Part shown: positions 1 to 8,689 of the stretch, piece by piece
Layout of the letters: every line of letters starts with the position of its first letter
Position numbering within the stretch: the stretch's first letter is position 1
Assembly: GCA_963725275.1 (NCBI GenBank)
Contig: CAVRXS010000004.1
Location: 1 to 64,000, forward strand
DNA from: Bog-756 sp963725275
Lineage (GTDB): Bacteria; Actinomycetota; Acidimicrobiia; Acidimicrobiales; RAAP-2
DNA length: 64,000 bases
Reading direction: 5' to 3'
Program-made: the position numbers and the translations under genes
Notes under the pieces: generated by a model
What the model was told of the DNA's origin: nothing
Seen by the model: only the letters and a program-made list of their open reading frames with translations
The model's database searches: none

Positions 1-125
1 AGTAGTCACGTGCTGCTGACGGCACTCGGGCCGTGGCGCGGCGAGGCAAGAGGTCCCGGGACGCAGAACATAAGGCATCGCCTCAATCGTTGCAGCCTGT
101 GAGATACAGCTCTTGTTGGAACTGC

Positions 126-226
126 TCAAACCTTGAAGGCACCGAGGTTCTTAACGAACGTCTGCCGTGCGGGCGTCCTGTAGACGCACAGTTTCCCGCT
201 GGCCGCACCGCCAATCATCTGCTTAG
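126..226 (-). pseudogene. C-terminal fragment of secreted protein split by IS1380-type element
   Basis: This is the last 31 codons plus stop of a small exported protein whose N-terminal part lies at 1845..2234. Reading the minus strand, the N-terminal part ends ...TAGTAK and this part resumes QMIGGAASGK and ends KNLGAFKV-stop in the same frame once the inserted element and one copy of the 5-bp duplication CTTAG are removed. The intact protein would have been about 161 residues. Function is unknown. The join is read directly from the DNA. Confidence 0.8.
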
Positions 227-250
227 CCTGGAAGCACCGATCAATGACTT
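227..250 (+). repeat. Left terminal inverted repeat of IS1380-type element
   Basis: Starts CCTGGAAGCACCGATC and pairs with 1821..1844. About 19 of 24 positions match, with mismatches scattered inside the arm. Confidence 0.82.
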
Positions 251-347
251 GATCTGAAGGCCGCGCATCCGCGGAAAGAGCCTCCCCAGCTGGGAAAATG
301 ACGATGTTCGAAGTCGCATTTTCACCAACACAAAGGAGGCACTTTCT

Positions 348-1655
348 GTGACTGCAGTATCGCGCGGAATCGATCGCATCGAGGTGACCTTCGATGACCC
401 GCACCTGGTGGCCAACGCCGGGCTGTTGCTGGTGGCCACTTTGGTGCTCCGGCTCCGTCTCGAACGCCTGATCAACGACATGGTCGACCTGTCCGGCCGT
501 GTGGGCGGAGCGCTTCCCGGCCGGAAGGTGCTGACCCTGGTCCACGCCATGGTGGCGGGAGGCAGCCACATCGATCATGCCGACGTGCTCCGATCCGGTG
601 CCACCCAGTCGGTCCTTCCTCACCGGGTGATGGCACCGTCCACGTTGGGAACGTTCTTGCGTTCATTCACGTTCGGGCACATCCGCCAACTCGATCGGGT
701 ACTGGCTGAGGCTCTGCGCCGGGCCTGGTCGATGGGTGCCGGTCCAGGCGACGATCGGTTGGTGGTCGACCTCGACTCGACAATCTGCCCAGTGTGCGGC
801 AAGGCCAAGCACGGCGCCGGCTACGGCTACACGAAGAAGCTCGGCTACCACCCCCTCCTCGCCACCCGGGCCGGGACCGGCGAGCTCCTCCACGTCCGGA
901 TGCGCAAGGGGTCAGCCAACACCCAGCGGGGAACCAAGCGGTTCGTCGAAGAGCTTGTCGCCCGGCTCCGGCGTGCGGGAGCAACCGGCGAGCTGATCAT
1001 GCGGTTCGACTCCGGCTTCTGGTCGAACGCCACCATCGCCACCCTCGGTCGGCTGGACGTCGGCTACACCATGGGGGTCCGGATGGTGAAGTCCGTGGTC
1101 ACGGTGGTTTCGGCCATCGACGAGGAGTCCTGGACACCCATTGACTACACGTGCGACGGCGTCGCCGAGGTGGCCGAATGCCTCTATAAGGGACGCCGGC
1201 TCATCGTGCGCCGGACCCGCTTGGTCGGTCGGCAGGCGACCCTGTGGCCAGAGTGGCGCCACTTCGCCTTCCTGACCGACCTCGAAGGCGACCCGGTCGA
1301 CGTCGACGCCTTCCACCGGGCGCATGCCACCGTCGAACTGGCCATCAAAGACCTGAAGGAGGGTGCCGGCATGGAGCACGTTCCTTCGGGCCACTTCAAC
1401 GCCAACGCCGCATGGCTCGTGTGCGCGGCCCTGGCTCACAACCTCATCCGCTGGACCGCCATATTGGGTGAGATCACCCCCGATGAACACCTCGTCGTGG
1501 CCCGCACCGTTCGCACCAGGTTCTTGTCTGTCCCCGGTCGACTCGTCAGCCCCGGCGGCAGACCGACTCTGCGTGCTCCACTCGAATGGCCGTGGGCCAA
1601 AGCCTTTGAACGAGCACTTGATCTCCTTCGGGCCCTTCCGCCGGTCCCCGTGTAG
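348..1655 (+). CDS. IS1380-family transposase
   Basis: A 435-residue DDE transposase that would cut and move the surrounding 1.6-kb element. The N-terminal segment with VANAGLLLVA is typical of IS1380 transposases. Candidate catalytic residues are the Asp in VVDLDST (about 141-143), the Asp in MRFDSGFW (221) and the Glu in HATVELAIKD (330). A CPVCGKAK stretch follows the first Asp. It starts at GTG 348 behind the ribosome site AAGGAGG (333-339). The frame is intact, so it could be active. A badly decayed transposase of the same superfamily lies at about 25.1-26.5 kb. Confidence 0.93.
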   Translation: MTAVSRGIDRIEVTFDDPHLVANAGLLLVATLVLRLRLERLINDMVDLSGRVGGALPGRKVLTLVHAMVAGGSHIDHADVLRSGATQSVLPHRVMAPSTLGTFLRSFTFGHIRQLDRVLAEALRRAWSMGAGPGDDRLVVDLDSTICPVCGKAKHGAGYGYTKKLGYHPLLATRAGTGELLHVRMRKGSANTQRGTKRFVEELVARLRRAGATGELIMRFDSGFWSNATIATLGRLDVGYTMGVRMVKSVVTVVSAIDEESWTPIDYTCDGVAEVAECLYKGRRLIVRRTRLVGRQATLWPEWRHFAFLTDLEGDPVDVDAFHRAHATVELAIKDLKEGAGMEHVPSGHFNANAAWLVCAALAHNLIRWTAILGEITPDEHLVVARTVRTRFLSVPGRLVSPGGRPTLRAPLEWPWAKAFERALDLLRALPPVPV

Positions 1656-1820
1656 TCAGTCCCTCGCGGCCGGTGCACCGCAGACGACGGGCAGGACGGC
1701 ACTGACAACCAGCAAGAATCACAATCTCTTGGCCTCACACGCCCCGAAGGCCGCTGAAGAAGTCAGCCCGAACCCGGTTGGCTCCTCACCATGCCGATCA
1801 CCGCGATTCGCAGCACTGCC

Positions 1821-1844
1821 AAGTCGTCGGTCGGTGGATCCAGG
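1821..1844 (-). repeat. Right terminal inverted repeat of IS1380-type element
   Basis: The reverse complement starts CCTGGATCCACCGACC, matching the left end at 227..250. It is followed at once by the CTTAG target duplication (1845..1849). Confidence 0.82.
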
Positions 1845-2234
1845 CTTAGCCGTTCCGGCGGTTACCCTGTCGGTAAAGCTGACTTCCTCAATGAACAGGT
1901 CAGCGGCAATGACCCCGCACGTGCTCGTCGCGCTCTTTGAGAAGAGGTGAGCAAATACGGAAGTCCTCGCGTTGCTCCACTTCAGGGTATCGGTGCTGAA
2001 CGTATAGGTGCCCTTGGACGGAGCCTTACCGGCATTGATGGCGTTAGCGCCCGTACCAGTACAACCGGAGAAGGACAGACTCGCCAGACCCGTGGTAGTT
2101 GCAAGCACGGTGGTACAAGATACCGTCTGCGGAGTGACGGCCGATGCGACGCCGGCCGGGATGACGAGCGCCGCGAGCGGCGCAGACCCGGCCAGTACGG
2201 CACAGACCAAGAGTCGAATCGAACGGTTGCGCAT
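1845..2234 (-). pseudogene. N-terminal part of secreted hypothetical protein, disrupted by IS
   Basis: It begins at 2234 with a clear export signal (basic start MRNRSIR, hydrophobic core, AGVASA cleavage region at about residues 26-32). The mature part is rich in Thr, Ser and Gly, with a few Cys residues that may form disulfides. After residue 130 the frame runs into the IS1380 end and codes for nonsense. The missing C-terminus is at 126..221. The function of this small actinobacterial secreted-protein type is not known to me. Confidence 0.78.
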
Positions 2235-2497
2235 AGTCCCCCCGGTGCCCGCCGACGACGGCCCTTATGGCCCTGTCGGTTAGAGAAATCCTAGTGCCAT
2301 CGGGCGGAAGATGCTCGCGTCGCACTCGAATGGGCGAGTGCGATCCGCGAGCTTTCCAACTCTTGCCAGGGCTGGTGCCGCCGACCCCCGACCCCCGGGA
2401 GCGGGGCGCTATCGACTGTGGCTGAGCGAACTCGTGGATACGTATTGCTATTCGCCAGAAGCACGATGCAGGTCCGTCGTCGGTATTGTTTCGCTCC

Positions 2498-3072
2498 ATG
2501 CAAGCACAGGAGCTTTGGCGACGGATCGGCCCGAATCCAGGTCCCTCGCTGCATCCCTTGTGGCGCAAGAGCTACCTGTGGGTGATTTCGCTGGCTGGGG
2601 CCGGGATCTCTATCGCCTTGCTGGCTGCTGCGCTTGCTCCAAGCCCTGGCAATCACGTCCAGCCGATCGGTGGAGTCCTGGGGACCGCAGGGCTCTTCTT
2701 TTCGATTTGGGTTGGCTGGTATGCCCACTGCGTGCCGATGGGCGAGGAGACGATCGAGGACGCCAAATCTCGCATTCGTGCCCGAGAGCGTTCTCTACGG
2801 CTGCTTGAGAAGAACCCCAGGCTTGCGTCTGAGCTGGCAATCGGTCGGCCCGATCTTCCCGACGGTTCGACGACGGCGGTCTGATCGACGTAAATCACGT
2901 GCCTGCGTCGGTCTTGGCGTCACTTCCTGGGGTTGACACCGCAACGGCCGAAAGAATCGTCACTATGAGGGAGCACATCGGCAGTTACGACTCGGCGGCT
3001 GATGTCGAAATCGTCTTGGACCTTCCACCGATGCAGCTCGATCAGGCCAGAGAGCTGATGATCTTTCGGTGA
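2498..3072 (+). CDS. Membrane protein with C-terminal helix-hairpin-helix domain (frameshifted)
   Basis: The N-terminal part starts MQAQELWRRI at ATG 2498 and has two hydrophobic segments (about residues 27-45 and 55-75), followed by a basic helical stretch. The first frame stops at 2884. A second frame, entered near 2865, continues GGLIDVNHVPASVLASLPGV and then TAERIVTMRE, which is a ComEA-type helix-hairpin-helix, and ends at 3072. One single-base change restores a protein of about 190 residues. Such domains usually bind DNA non-specifically; the role here is unknown. The gene abuts the group II intron. Confidence 0.7.
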
Positions 3073-3167
3073 CAGTAAGGGTCTAGCCGACCGGTGAAGT
3101 AGGGAACTGGTTCGGTGTGGTCGGTACGGCGGATGGGCTCAGTCCCGTCAGTTTCCCTTCGGGTGCG

Positions 3168-3868
3168 TGTTCCATCTCGCCTGGGCGTCGACCTCCCCAG
3201 TCCCCCCTTCCCAAACCGTGCATGCGGTTCTCCCGCACACGGCTTTCCCCCAGGCAGTCGATCGTGCGCATTCCGCCGTGCCACGGGCGTTGGCGGGCGA
3301 CCCGAGCGTCACTCCCGGTCCGTTGACCTGCCCCGAGGGGCGAGTGGGTGGATAGCCCTTGAGCAATCCCACGGTCGTCACTGGTCGCTTCGCACACCTG
3401 GCTAGAGGCCCTTCGCTCGAACCGGGTTATGTTGTCCCGGTCGTCATCACTACTACTGCCTCCTCCGACTTCCGCTCGACACTTCGCCGTTTCCCAGGGC
3501 CGCTGGTTATCGACGTCGTGGCTGCCGGGCACCGAAGGCTGGCGACCTGCGGCCTTGTGCTTGCCGGCGTCGAGACGGATCTCTCCAGTTCCGAGGACAA
3601 CCGTCTGGCCATTCCGAGCCCCCTGCGCCGGGAGGTTCCTGGACACCCGCTCCAAGATCCCTGGTGTCGTCCATGGTCTTCGCCCTTTGGGGAAAGGCTC
3701 GACTCCTCCTGTTCCGCCATGACGACGGACCGGTGTAACGACGCTGCAGGCTTCACGTGATGTTACGGACTGGTCATTTGCTCCACCCCGCTTCGAACCC
3801 GGCCTCTCGACCACGCACGGGGGCTTCACTACCGGGGACCTTGGCGTCTCCCCGGACCGGACTCGCAC
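3168..3868 (-). mobile_element. ORF-less group II intron
   Basis: Read on the minus strand, the 5' end at 3868 is GTGCG, the group II consensus. A 34-nt domain V is visible at 3213..3246: AAAGCCGTGTGCGG, GAGA tetraloop, then ACCGCATGCACGGTTT, a near-perfect hairpin with the conserved AGC triad. About 620 nt lie between the 5' end and domain V, too little for the usual reverse transcriptase/maturase gene, so splicing would need a maturase supplied in trans. The 3' end is placed only approximately, after a G-rich domain VI-like stem. A minus-strand reading frame spans the element but is GC-rich noise. Confidence 0.72.
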
Positions 3869-4148
3869 CGGCTGGCTGTCCTCAGCTGATCGCTTGGTTA
3901 CGTCATCACAACATGTACCTCCTTGTTGTCATGGCGTCCAAGCTGCTGGACGCACCCCCAGAACGCCGGCTCGAGGCGCATTATCAACAGGCGCGTGCTT
4001 GCTGGTAGCTCACTGCCCATGATCGGCACTCTTTCGGGCTAGGCCTGGTTGCCACGGGCACCGAAGCGCTCCATCGGCTAATTTTCGTGGTCCGCCGTCC
4101 TACATCCTCGTCGGCTCGGCACAGGTGATCAACAAAGGCGGTATTGAC
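3869..4148. other. Intergenic, no gene recognised
   Basis: This is the flank of the intron 5' end and the upstream region of the YVTN propeller gene. I see no convincing coding frame. AAAGGCGG at 4134-4141 is the likely ribosome site for the gene at 4149. Confidence 0.5.
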
Positions 4149-5159
4149 ATGGCGGAGGTCGTTGGGTCTCGGTTGTCTCGGTTGATGATGCGGGTGGGGA
4201 CTGCCGTCGGTGCTGCTGGATTTGCCGCCGTCGCGTTGATGCCGGTGGGAGCGCCACGAGCGGCTGCCTCGACCGTCCCTTACGCCTACGTGGCCAACGA
4301 GAACTCCAACACCGTGAGCGTCATCAACACCGCCACAAGGGCGGTAGTGAAGAGAGTGACGGTCGGTAGCTCTCCATACTCGGTCGCCATCACCCCCAAC
4401 GGGAGCGACGCCTACGTGGTCAACAACCTGTCCGGCACTGTGAGCGTCATCAAGACCTCCACCAACACAGTGGTGAAGACGGTGGGGGTCGGGGGCTTTC
4501 CGACAGGGGTCGCCATCACCCCCAACGGGAGCTTCGCCTACGTGGCCAACTCCGGCTCCGGCACCGTAGAGGTCATCAAGACCTCCACCAACACGGTGGT
4601 GAAGACGGTGACGGTCGGTAGCTCTCCATACTCGGTCGCCATCACCCCCAACGGGAGCGACGCCTACGTGGCCAACTCCGGCTCCGGCACCGTCGAGGTC
4701 ATCAAGACCTCCACCAACACGGTGGTGAAGACGGTGGCGGTCGGCAACTCGCCAACCGGGGTCGCCATCACCCCCAACGGGAGCGACGCCTACGTGGTCA
4801 ACAACACGTCCGGCACTGTGAGCGTCATCAAGACCTCCACCAACACGGTGGTGAAGACGGTGCCGGTCGGTAGCGGGCCATACTCGGTCGCCATCACCCC
4901 CAACGGGAGCAACGCCTACGTGGTCAACAACAACTCCGACCCGGGCACCGTGAGCGTCATCAAGACGGCCACCAACACAGTGGTGAAGACGGTGCCGGTC
5001 GGAAGATTCCCAGACGGTGTCGCCATCACCCCCAACGGGAGCAACGCCTACGTGCCCAACACCGGCTCCAACACCGTGAGTGTCATCAGCACTGCCACCA
5101 ACACGGTGGTGAAGAACGTGGGGGTCGGTAGTGGACCAGACGCGGTGGCCATCACCTAG
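4149..5159 (+). CDS. Secreted seven-bladed YVTN beta-propeller protein
   Basis: A 336-residue protein that starts MAEVVGSRLS at 4149 behind AAAGGCGG. It has an export signal ending near PRAAAS, then seven repeats of about 42 residues with the pattern AYVxNxxSxTVSVI.TxTNTVVKTVxVG..P.xVAITPNGS. Seven copies make one closed propeller; the N-terminal strand (VPYAYV) and the last VAIT would complete the final blade. YVTN propellers are extracellular or surface binding domains; no ligand can be inferred. The central repeats are nearly identical at the DNA level. Confidence 0.88.
   Translation: MAEVVGSRLSRLMMRVGTAVGAAGFAAVALMPVGAPRAAASTVPYAYVANENSNTVSVINTATRAVVKRVTVGSSPYSVAITPNGSDAYVVNNLSGTVSVIKTSTNTVVKTVGVGGFPTGVAITPNGSFAYVANSGSGTVEVIKTSTNTVVKTVTVGSSPYSVAITPNGSDAYVANSGSGTVEVIKTSTNTVVKTVAVGNSPTGVAITPNGSDAYVVNNTSGTVSVIKTSTNTVVKTVPVGSGPYSVAITPNGSNAYVVNNNSDPGTVSVIKTATNTVVKTVPVGRFPDGVAITPNGSNAYVPNTGSNTVSVISTATNTVVKNVGVGSGPDAVAIT
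4285..5157 (+). repeat. Seven tandem ~126-bp repeats encoding propeller blades
   Basis: The block with ATCACCCCCAACGGGAGC recurs in every unit, often with unchanged neighbouring codons. Nucleotide identity this high between blades implies recent duplication or gene conversion, and makes copy number prone to change and misassembly. Confidence 0.85.
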
Positions 5160-5289
5160 TCGGGCCGACACCGGCCGCCATTCGATCCCGGTACGAGGCC
5201 GTACTACGTGTCCCCGAACGCCGGCTGAGGGTCGCGATATCCGCTGAGACAGCGGGACGGCGTTAACAGTCGCGAGCGTCATAGTGGGA

Positions 5290-5390
5290 CACTCACGAGG
5301 CAGGTGTTGGCTGGTCCCATGGCCGCGTTGTCGTAGCAGTCGCTGGTCGATCCATAGGAGGGGACGAGGCGCCCCTGCACACAGACTCGT
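5290..5390 (-). pseudogene. Relic of IS3-family transposase (OrfB core fragment)
   Basis: The minus-strand translation contains RLVPSYGSTSDCYDNAAM, the conserved block around the second catalytic Asp of IS3-type integrase cores (usually PSMGSxGDCYDNA). The rest of the gene is absent or unrecognisable, so this is a dead fragment. Confidence 0.65.
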
Positions 5391-5510
5391 GGATCGGGGG
5401 CGCTCAGAACTTTGATGGGTTGGATATCCCCTGCCCGGCCGATGATAGGGGTCACCGAAAGAACCCGCCGGGTAACAGACGCATGGTCTTCATGGCTTCG
5501 TTGTCCGCCG

Positions 5511-6323
5511 TCATCGGGCTGCCCCAATCGAGTCGTCGTGGGATTCAGAGCCGCTCACGTTGATGCGGCGTCCCCGGATGACGAGCCAGAGCGCGAACAC
5601 GAACTCACCCGTGCCAGTAATCGCCGACACATCTGACGTGGAGCCTCGGACGAGCACGCGCACGACAGTGTCGAACACATAGCCGAATCCGGCGATGGCG
5701 AGCAGTATCCCAAACAGCTTCGGGACATAGCCAGACCTGTAGGCGAGGTAGGCCAGGTCAACCAGACTCAGGCCAAAGAGGACGAGCGCGGCGTCCCAGT
5801 AGTTGGTGAACGAGTTGACGTGCCCGAGTGCCTGAGTGTGCAGGCGGAGCGCTCCGAGGAGCTGGCTGATGGCGACCGTGAACCCCGCGGCGTACGCGAT
5901 TCGGAGCCATGCCGCCAGCTTCGACAGAGTGTCACTCACGGACTTGAACACGCGGTACAGCGCCCATGCGACGACCACATCGAGGACGGCCACCAGGTAC
6001 AGGCTCAGGATGCCGAACCGGAACATGCCCTCGTGGCCTGCGAGGTTCCTGGCTGTCCGTGCGGTATTCCCCGGAGCCACGAGCCCCTTGACGGCGACGA
6101 GGTATCCAAAGGCCGAGAGGACCGACATGGCCAGAAGTCCGACTCCCGCGGCGGTGCTGGCCTTGCGAATCGACTGGCTCGTCTCGGGGAGCCTGGTGAT
6201 CTCGCCTTCTCGGAGGACCATGTCGGGCGAAGACCCGAGGTCGTGTCCCGCCACCGACGTCGTGCCGGCGGCCAGGGAGGCGGTTCTCTGATCCGTGGTC
6301 CGAGTGAGCGTTGCTCTCGTCAT
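5511..6323 (-). CDS. DUF4386-like integral membrane protein
   Basis: A 270-residue protein that starts MTRATLT at 6323, just downstream of two palindromic operators. It has a cytoplasmic head of about 55 residues and then about six hydrophobic segments. The GMFRFGILSLYLVAVLDVVV region and the later SGYVPKLFGILLAIAGFGY are typical of the DUF4386 family. No enzymatic motif is visible. It is divergent from the tetR-type gene at 6414 and probably repressed by it. A second DUF4386-like gene at 7250 has the same operators. Confidence 0.83.
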   Translation of the reverse strand: MTRATLTRTTDQRTASLAAGTTSVAGHDLGSSPDMVLREGEITRLPETSQSIRKASTAAGVGLLAMSVLSAFGYLVAVKGLVAPGNTARTARNLAGHEGMFRFGILSLYLVAVLDVVVAWALYRVFKSVSDTLSKLAAWLRIAYAAGFTVAISQLLGALRLHTQALGHVNSFTNYWDAALVLFGLSLVDLAYLAYRSGYVPKLFGILLAIAGFGYVFDTVVRVLVRGSTSDVSAITGTGEFVFALWLVIRGRRINVSGSESHDDSIGAAR

Positions 6324-6344
6324 GATCTCTCCGATGGTCGGGGG

Positions 6345-6381
6345 CTTACGTTGTAAGTTGATACTATGCTTACGTCGTAAG
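6345..6381. promoter_or_regulatory. Paired TetR-type operators between divergent genes
   Basis: Two 13-bp palindromes, CTTACGTTGTAAG (6345..6357) and CTTACGTCGTAAG (6369..6381), start 24 bp apart between the DUF4386 gene and the tetR gene. The same palindrome occurs twice before the gene at 7250, so this is probably the binding site of the regulator encoded at 6414, which would also control itself. Confidence 0.85.
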
Positions 6382-6413
6382 GAAGTCAAGGGCATCGAGG
6401 TGGAGGGAACCAG

Positions 6414-7091
6414 ATGGCTCCGAAGACCAAGTCGGCCACAAAGCCCCGAACCCCTCTGAGCAGGGAGCGGGTGCTGCGTGCTGCCGTCGACGTCGCCGAC
6501 GAGAGCGGGATCGCGGCGCTCAGTATGCGCAAGCTCGGCGACGCCCTCGGGGTCGAGGCCATGTCGCTGTACAACCATGTGGCCAACAAGGACCAGCTCC
6601 TCGACGGCATGGTCGACCTGGTCTTCGGCGAGATCGACCTGCCCCCGGATGGAGCTGACTGGAAGACAGCGATGCGCGAGCGGGCCGAATCCGCCCGTTT
6701 GGCGCTTCGGCGCCATCCCTGGGCGATCGCATTGATGTCGACCCGGACCTCACCCGGTCCGGCCACACTGCGCCACCACGACGCCGTCATCGGGAGCCTC
6801 CGTGCGGGAGGCTTTTCAATTCCGATGGCCGCCCACGCGTTCTCCGCCCTCGACAGCTACATCTACGGGTTCGCGCTACAAGAGGCGACCTTGCCCCTCG
6901 GCGATACCGAGGAGGAGACGGTAGAAGTGGCTCAGATGATGATGGCGCAGGTCCCCGCGGATGAGTACCCCCACCTCACAGAGTTCACCGTCGAGCACGT
7001 TCTCCGGCCCGGCTACGACTATGGAAATGAGTTCGGATTCGGGCTGGATCTGATCCTCGACGGTCTCGAGAGAACCCGCGACTCGACCTGA
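6414..7091 (+). CDS. TetR/AcrR-family transcriptional repressor
   Basis: A 225-residue regulator. Residues 17-65 form the TetR helix-turn-helix (RERVLRAAVDVADESG, then MRKLGDALGVEAMSLYNHV). The C-terminal ligand/dimer domain is of the TetR_C class with LRRHPWAIALM. It starts at ATG 6414 after GGTGGAGGG. It sits between two DUF4386 genes, both preceded by the CTTACRWYGTAAG operator, which strongly suggests a local repressor responding to an unknown hydrophobic or membrane-active ligand. Confidence 0.92.
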   Translation: MAPKTKSATKPRTPLSRERVLRAAVDVADESGIAALSMRKLGDALGVEAMSLYNHVANKDQLLDGMVDLVFGEIDLPPDGADWKTAMRERAESARLALRRHPWAIALMSTRTSPGPATLRHHDAVIGSLRAGGFSIPMAAHAFSALDSYIYGFALQEATLPLGDTEEETVEVAQMMMAQVPADEYPHLTEFTVEHVLRPGYDYGNEFGFGLDLILDGLERTRDST

Positions 7092-7187
7092 ACGCTCTGC
7101 ACCCGTCCCCTTCTGTGGGCGCGTCTTGCCCGTGGTCAGGCAGACAGCGGCCGTCAAGAGCCACGCCAGTCCTCCTTTGCCTAGCCC

Positions 7188-7230
7188 TTGACAACCTTAC
7201 ATCGTAAGTATACTCTACTTACAACGTAAG
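7188..7230 (+). promoter_or_regulatory. Promoter with two TetR-type operators
   Basis: TTGACA (7188..7193) and TATACT (7209..7214) form a near-consensus promoter. The operator CTTACATCGTAAG (7196..7208) fills the spacer and CTTACAACGTAAG (7218..7230) covers the likely start region, an arrangement expected for direct occlusion of RNA polymerase. Confidence 0.83.
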
Positions 7231-7249
7231 CCAACGCACGGAGGGAACC

Positions 7250-7918
7250 ATGAAGACAGCAACGCTCGACCGACCGATGGAGCAAACGCCCGCCACGTCT
7301 CAGGCTGTCAAGGTCGCTCTGACGCCGACCACGAGATCCGTCAGCAAGAACTCAGGTCTTGTCGGACTGTGCTTCCTGACCGCCACCTTCACTTTCGCGA
7401 TCGGTAACGCGCTCATCCGCTCGTACTTCTCGAACTCGACCGCGCACAACGCCCTCACTGCCGGCGTATTCCTTTTGAGCTGCTGCGGCTTCGCGGTCGC
7501 AGCAAATGGTACGACGATGCGCCGCATTCTCACGCCGTATGCACCGATGCGCTCGCGGGCCTACTTCGTCCTGAGGATGACGGAGTGCCTCACACTCCTG
7601 GCACTGGGCGTGTACTTCTTGACAAACCACGCGCAGTGGAATGCGTACGTGCTTGCGGTCTACGCCGTATCTGGCGCAGCGGGGCTCGTCCTCTCGTCTG
7701 CCTTGCTGACATCGCGGATCGTGCCGAGGGACCTCTCCATGCTAGGCCTCATCGGCTATCCGGTCTTCTTGGTGGGAAGCATCTTGGCCATGTTCAACCT
7801 GATCGACATTACAGACGGCGCAGGGATGCTCGCGCTGGTCCCCGGTGGCCTTTTCGAGTTGGTCCTCCCGATCTGGCTCTTCACCAAGGGATTCGCTCTT
7901 CACCAGATCGAGGACTGA
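7250..7918 (+). CDS. DUF4386-family membrane protein
   Basis: A 222-residue protein with a polar N-terminus of about 40 residues and then six or so hydrophobic segments (for example LVGLCFLTATFTFAIG and the GMLALVPGGLFELVLPIWLF ending typical of DUF4386). It starts at ATG 7250 with GGAGGGA upstream. Transcription is probably controlled by the TetR operators at 7196 and 7218. Biochemical role unknown. Confidence 0.87.
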   Translation: MKTATLDRPMEQTPATSQAVKVALTPTTRSVSKNSGLVGLCFLTATFTFAIGNALIRSYFSNSTAHNALTAGVFLLSCCGFAVAANGTTMRRILTPYAPMRSRAYFVLRMTECLTLLALGVYFLTNHAQWNAYVLAVYAVSGAAGLVLSSALLTSRIVPRDLSMLGLIGYPVFLVGSILAMFNLIDITDGAGMLALVPGGLFELVLPIWLFTKGFALHQIED

Positions 7919-8020
7919 CCGAAGCCGCTCAGTCCGAGATGCCAGCTCCATCCTCCCGCCTTCCCAAGATTTCCTAATGCCGTTGTCCCGTCCCCCTTAC
8001 ACCTAATCCAAGGAGTCCCC

Positions 8021-8617
8021 ATGTCCACATCTGCCCCGTATCCCTTGCAGCTCGAGCTTCACGCCGACCGCCAGATCACCCGGTGGCGGCCGCTCGTGCA
8101 GTGGCTGCTGGCCATCCCCCACCTGCTGATCGCCTATGCGCTGCGCACGCTGCGCCAGGTGCTGACCCTGATCAGCTTCTTCACGGTGCTGTTCACAACG
8201 CAGATCCCACGCCCGCTCTTCGACGCCATCGTCATGACCTATCGCTACGAGTGGCGAGCCATGAGCTACGCCTTCTTCACGCACGAGGATTACCCCCCGT
8301 TCGACTTCGACCTCTCCTCGGACGACGACAAGATGGAACCCCACACGTCACTACGTCTGACCTATCCCGAGCACCTCGAGCGGTGGAGGCCGCTGTACAA
8401 ATGGTTCCTCGCCATTCCTCAGTACTTCGTCCTGGCCGGCCTATTCGTGGCCGCGTGCGCAGGCATCGTCGTCGGCTTGTTCGCCGTGCTCGTCACCGGG
8501 GAGTACCCCGAAGCGATCCGGGGCTTCCTCGTCAGCGCCTATCGCTACGGGCTCCGCGTGGAGGCTTATGTCGGCTTCCTCACCGATCGGTACCCGCCGT
8601 TCAGTCTCGCCGCTTGA
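8021..8617 (+). CDS. DUF4389-family membrane protein (two-repeat)
   Basis: A 198-residue protein made of two related halves. Each has a RWRPLxxWxLAIPxxxx membrane segment (about residues 22-45 and 120-145) and a YRYxxRxxxYxxFxTxxYPPF block near its end, the hallmark of DUF4389. It starts at ATG 8021 after AAGGAG. It follows the TetR-controlled gene by about 100 bp and may be co-transcribed with it; the hairpin at 8650 follows its stop. Confidence 0.88.
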   Translation: MSTSAPYPLQLELHADRQITRWRPLVQWLLAIPHLLIAYALRTLRQVLTLISFFTVLFTTQIPRPLFDAIVMTYRYEWRAMSYAFFTHEDYPPFDFDLSSDDDKMEPHTSLRLTYPEHLERWRPLYKWFLAIPQYFVLAGLFVAACAGIVVGLFAVLVTGEYPEAIRGFLVSAYRYGLRVEAYVGFLTDRYPPFSLAA

Positions 8618-8649
8618 GGCGGGAGCAGACGTCACGATCGTTCATTGCA

Positions 8650-8689
8650 CAAGTGTGCCCCAGAGCGCAGTTGCTCCGGGGCACACTTG
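8650..8689. terminator. Hairpin terminator after DUF4389 gene
   Basis: CAAGTGTGCCCC (8650..8661) pairs exactly with GGGGCACACTTG (8678..8689), with an inner GAGC/GCTC pairing. No T-run follows, so it may act as an intrinsic or roadblock-type terminator. Confidence 0.65.

Larger units (their letters stand above)
227..1844 (+). mobile_element. IS1380-family insertion sequence, complete (1618 bp)
   Basis: The element is bounded by imperfect inverted repeats: 227..250 begins CCTGGAAGCACCGATC and the reverse complement of 1821..1844 begins CCTGGATCCACCGACC. Both ends share the motifs CCTGGA, CACCGA and GACTTG at the same offsets. It is flanked by direct repeats CTTAG at 222..226 and 1845..1849, consistent with the short target duplications of IS1380 elements. 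It carries one transposase gene and sits inside a secreted-protein gene, which it inactivates. The matching ends and intact transposase suggest a fairly recent insertion. Confidence 0.88.

Noticed and set aside
3083..3868. A 261-codon minus-strand frame starting exactly at the intron 5' GTGCG
   Set aside because: It runs through structured intron RNA including domain V and has no protein family features; the coincidence follows from the GTG in the intron consensus and high GC.
3984..5282. A 432-codon minus-strand open frame across the propeller gene
   Set aside because: It is the antisense of a tandem repeat whose codon pattern avoids stops in that frame; it has no start signal and no family resemblance, and the plus strand encodes a clear secreted propeller.
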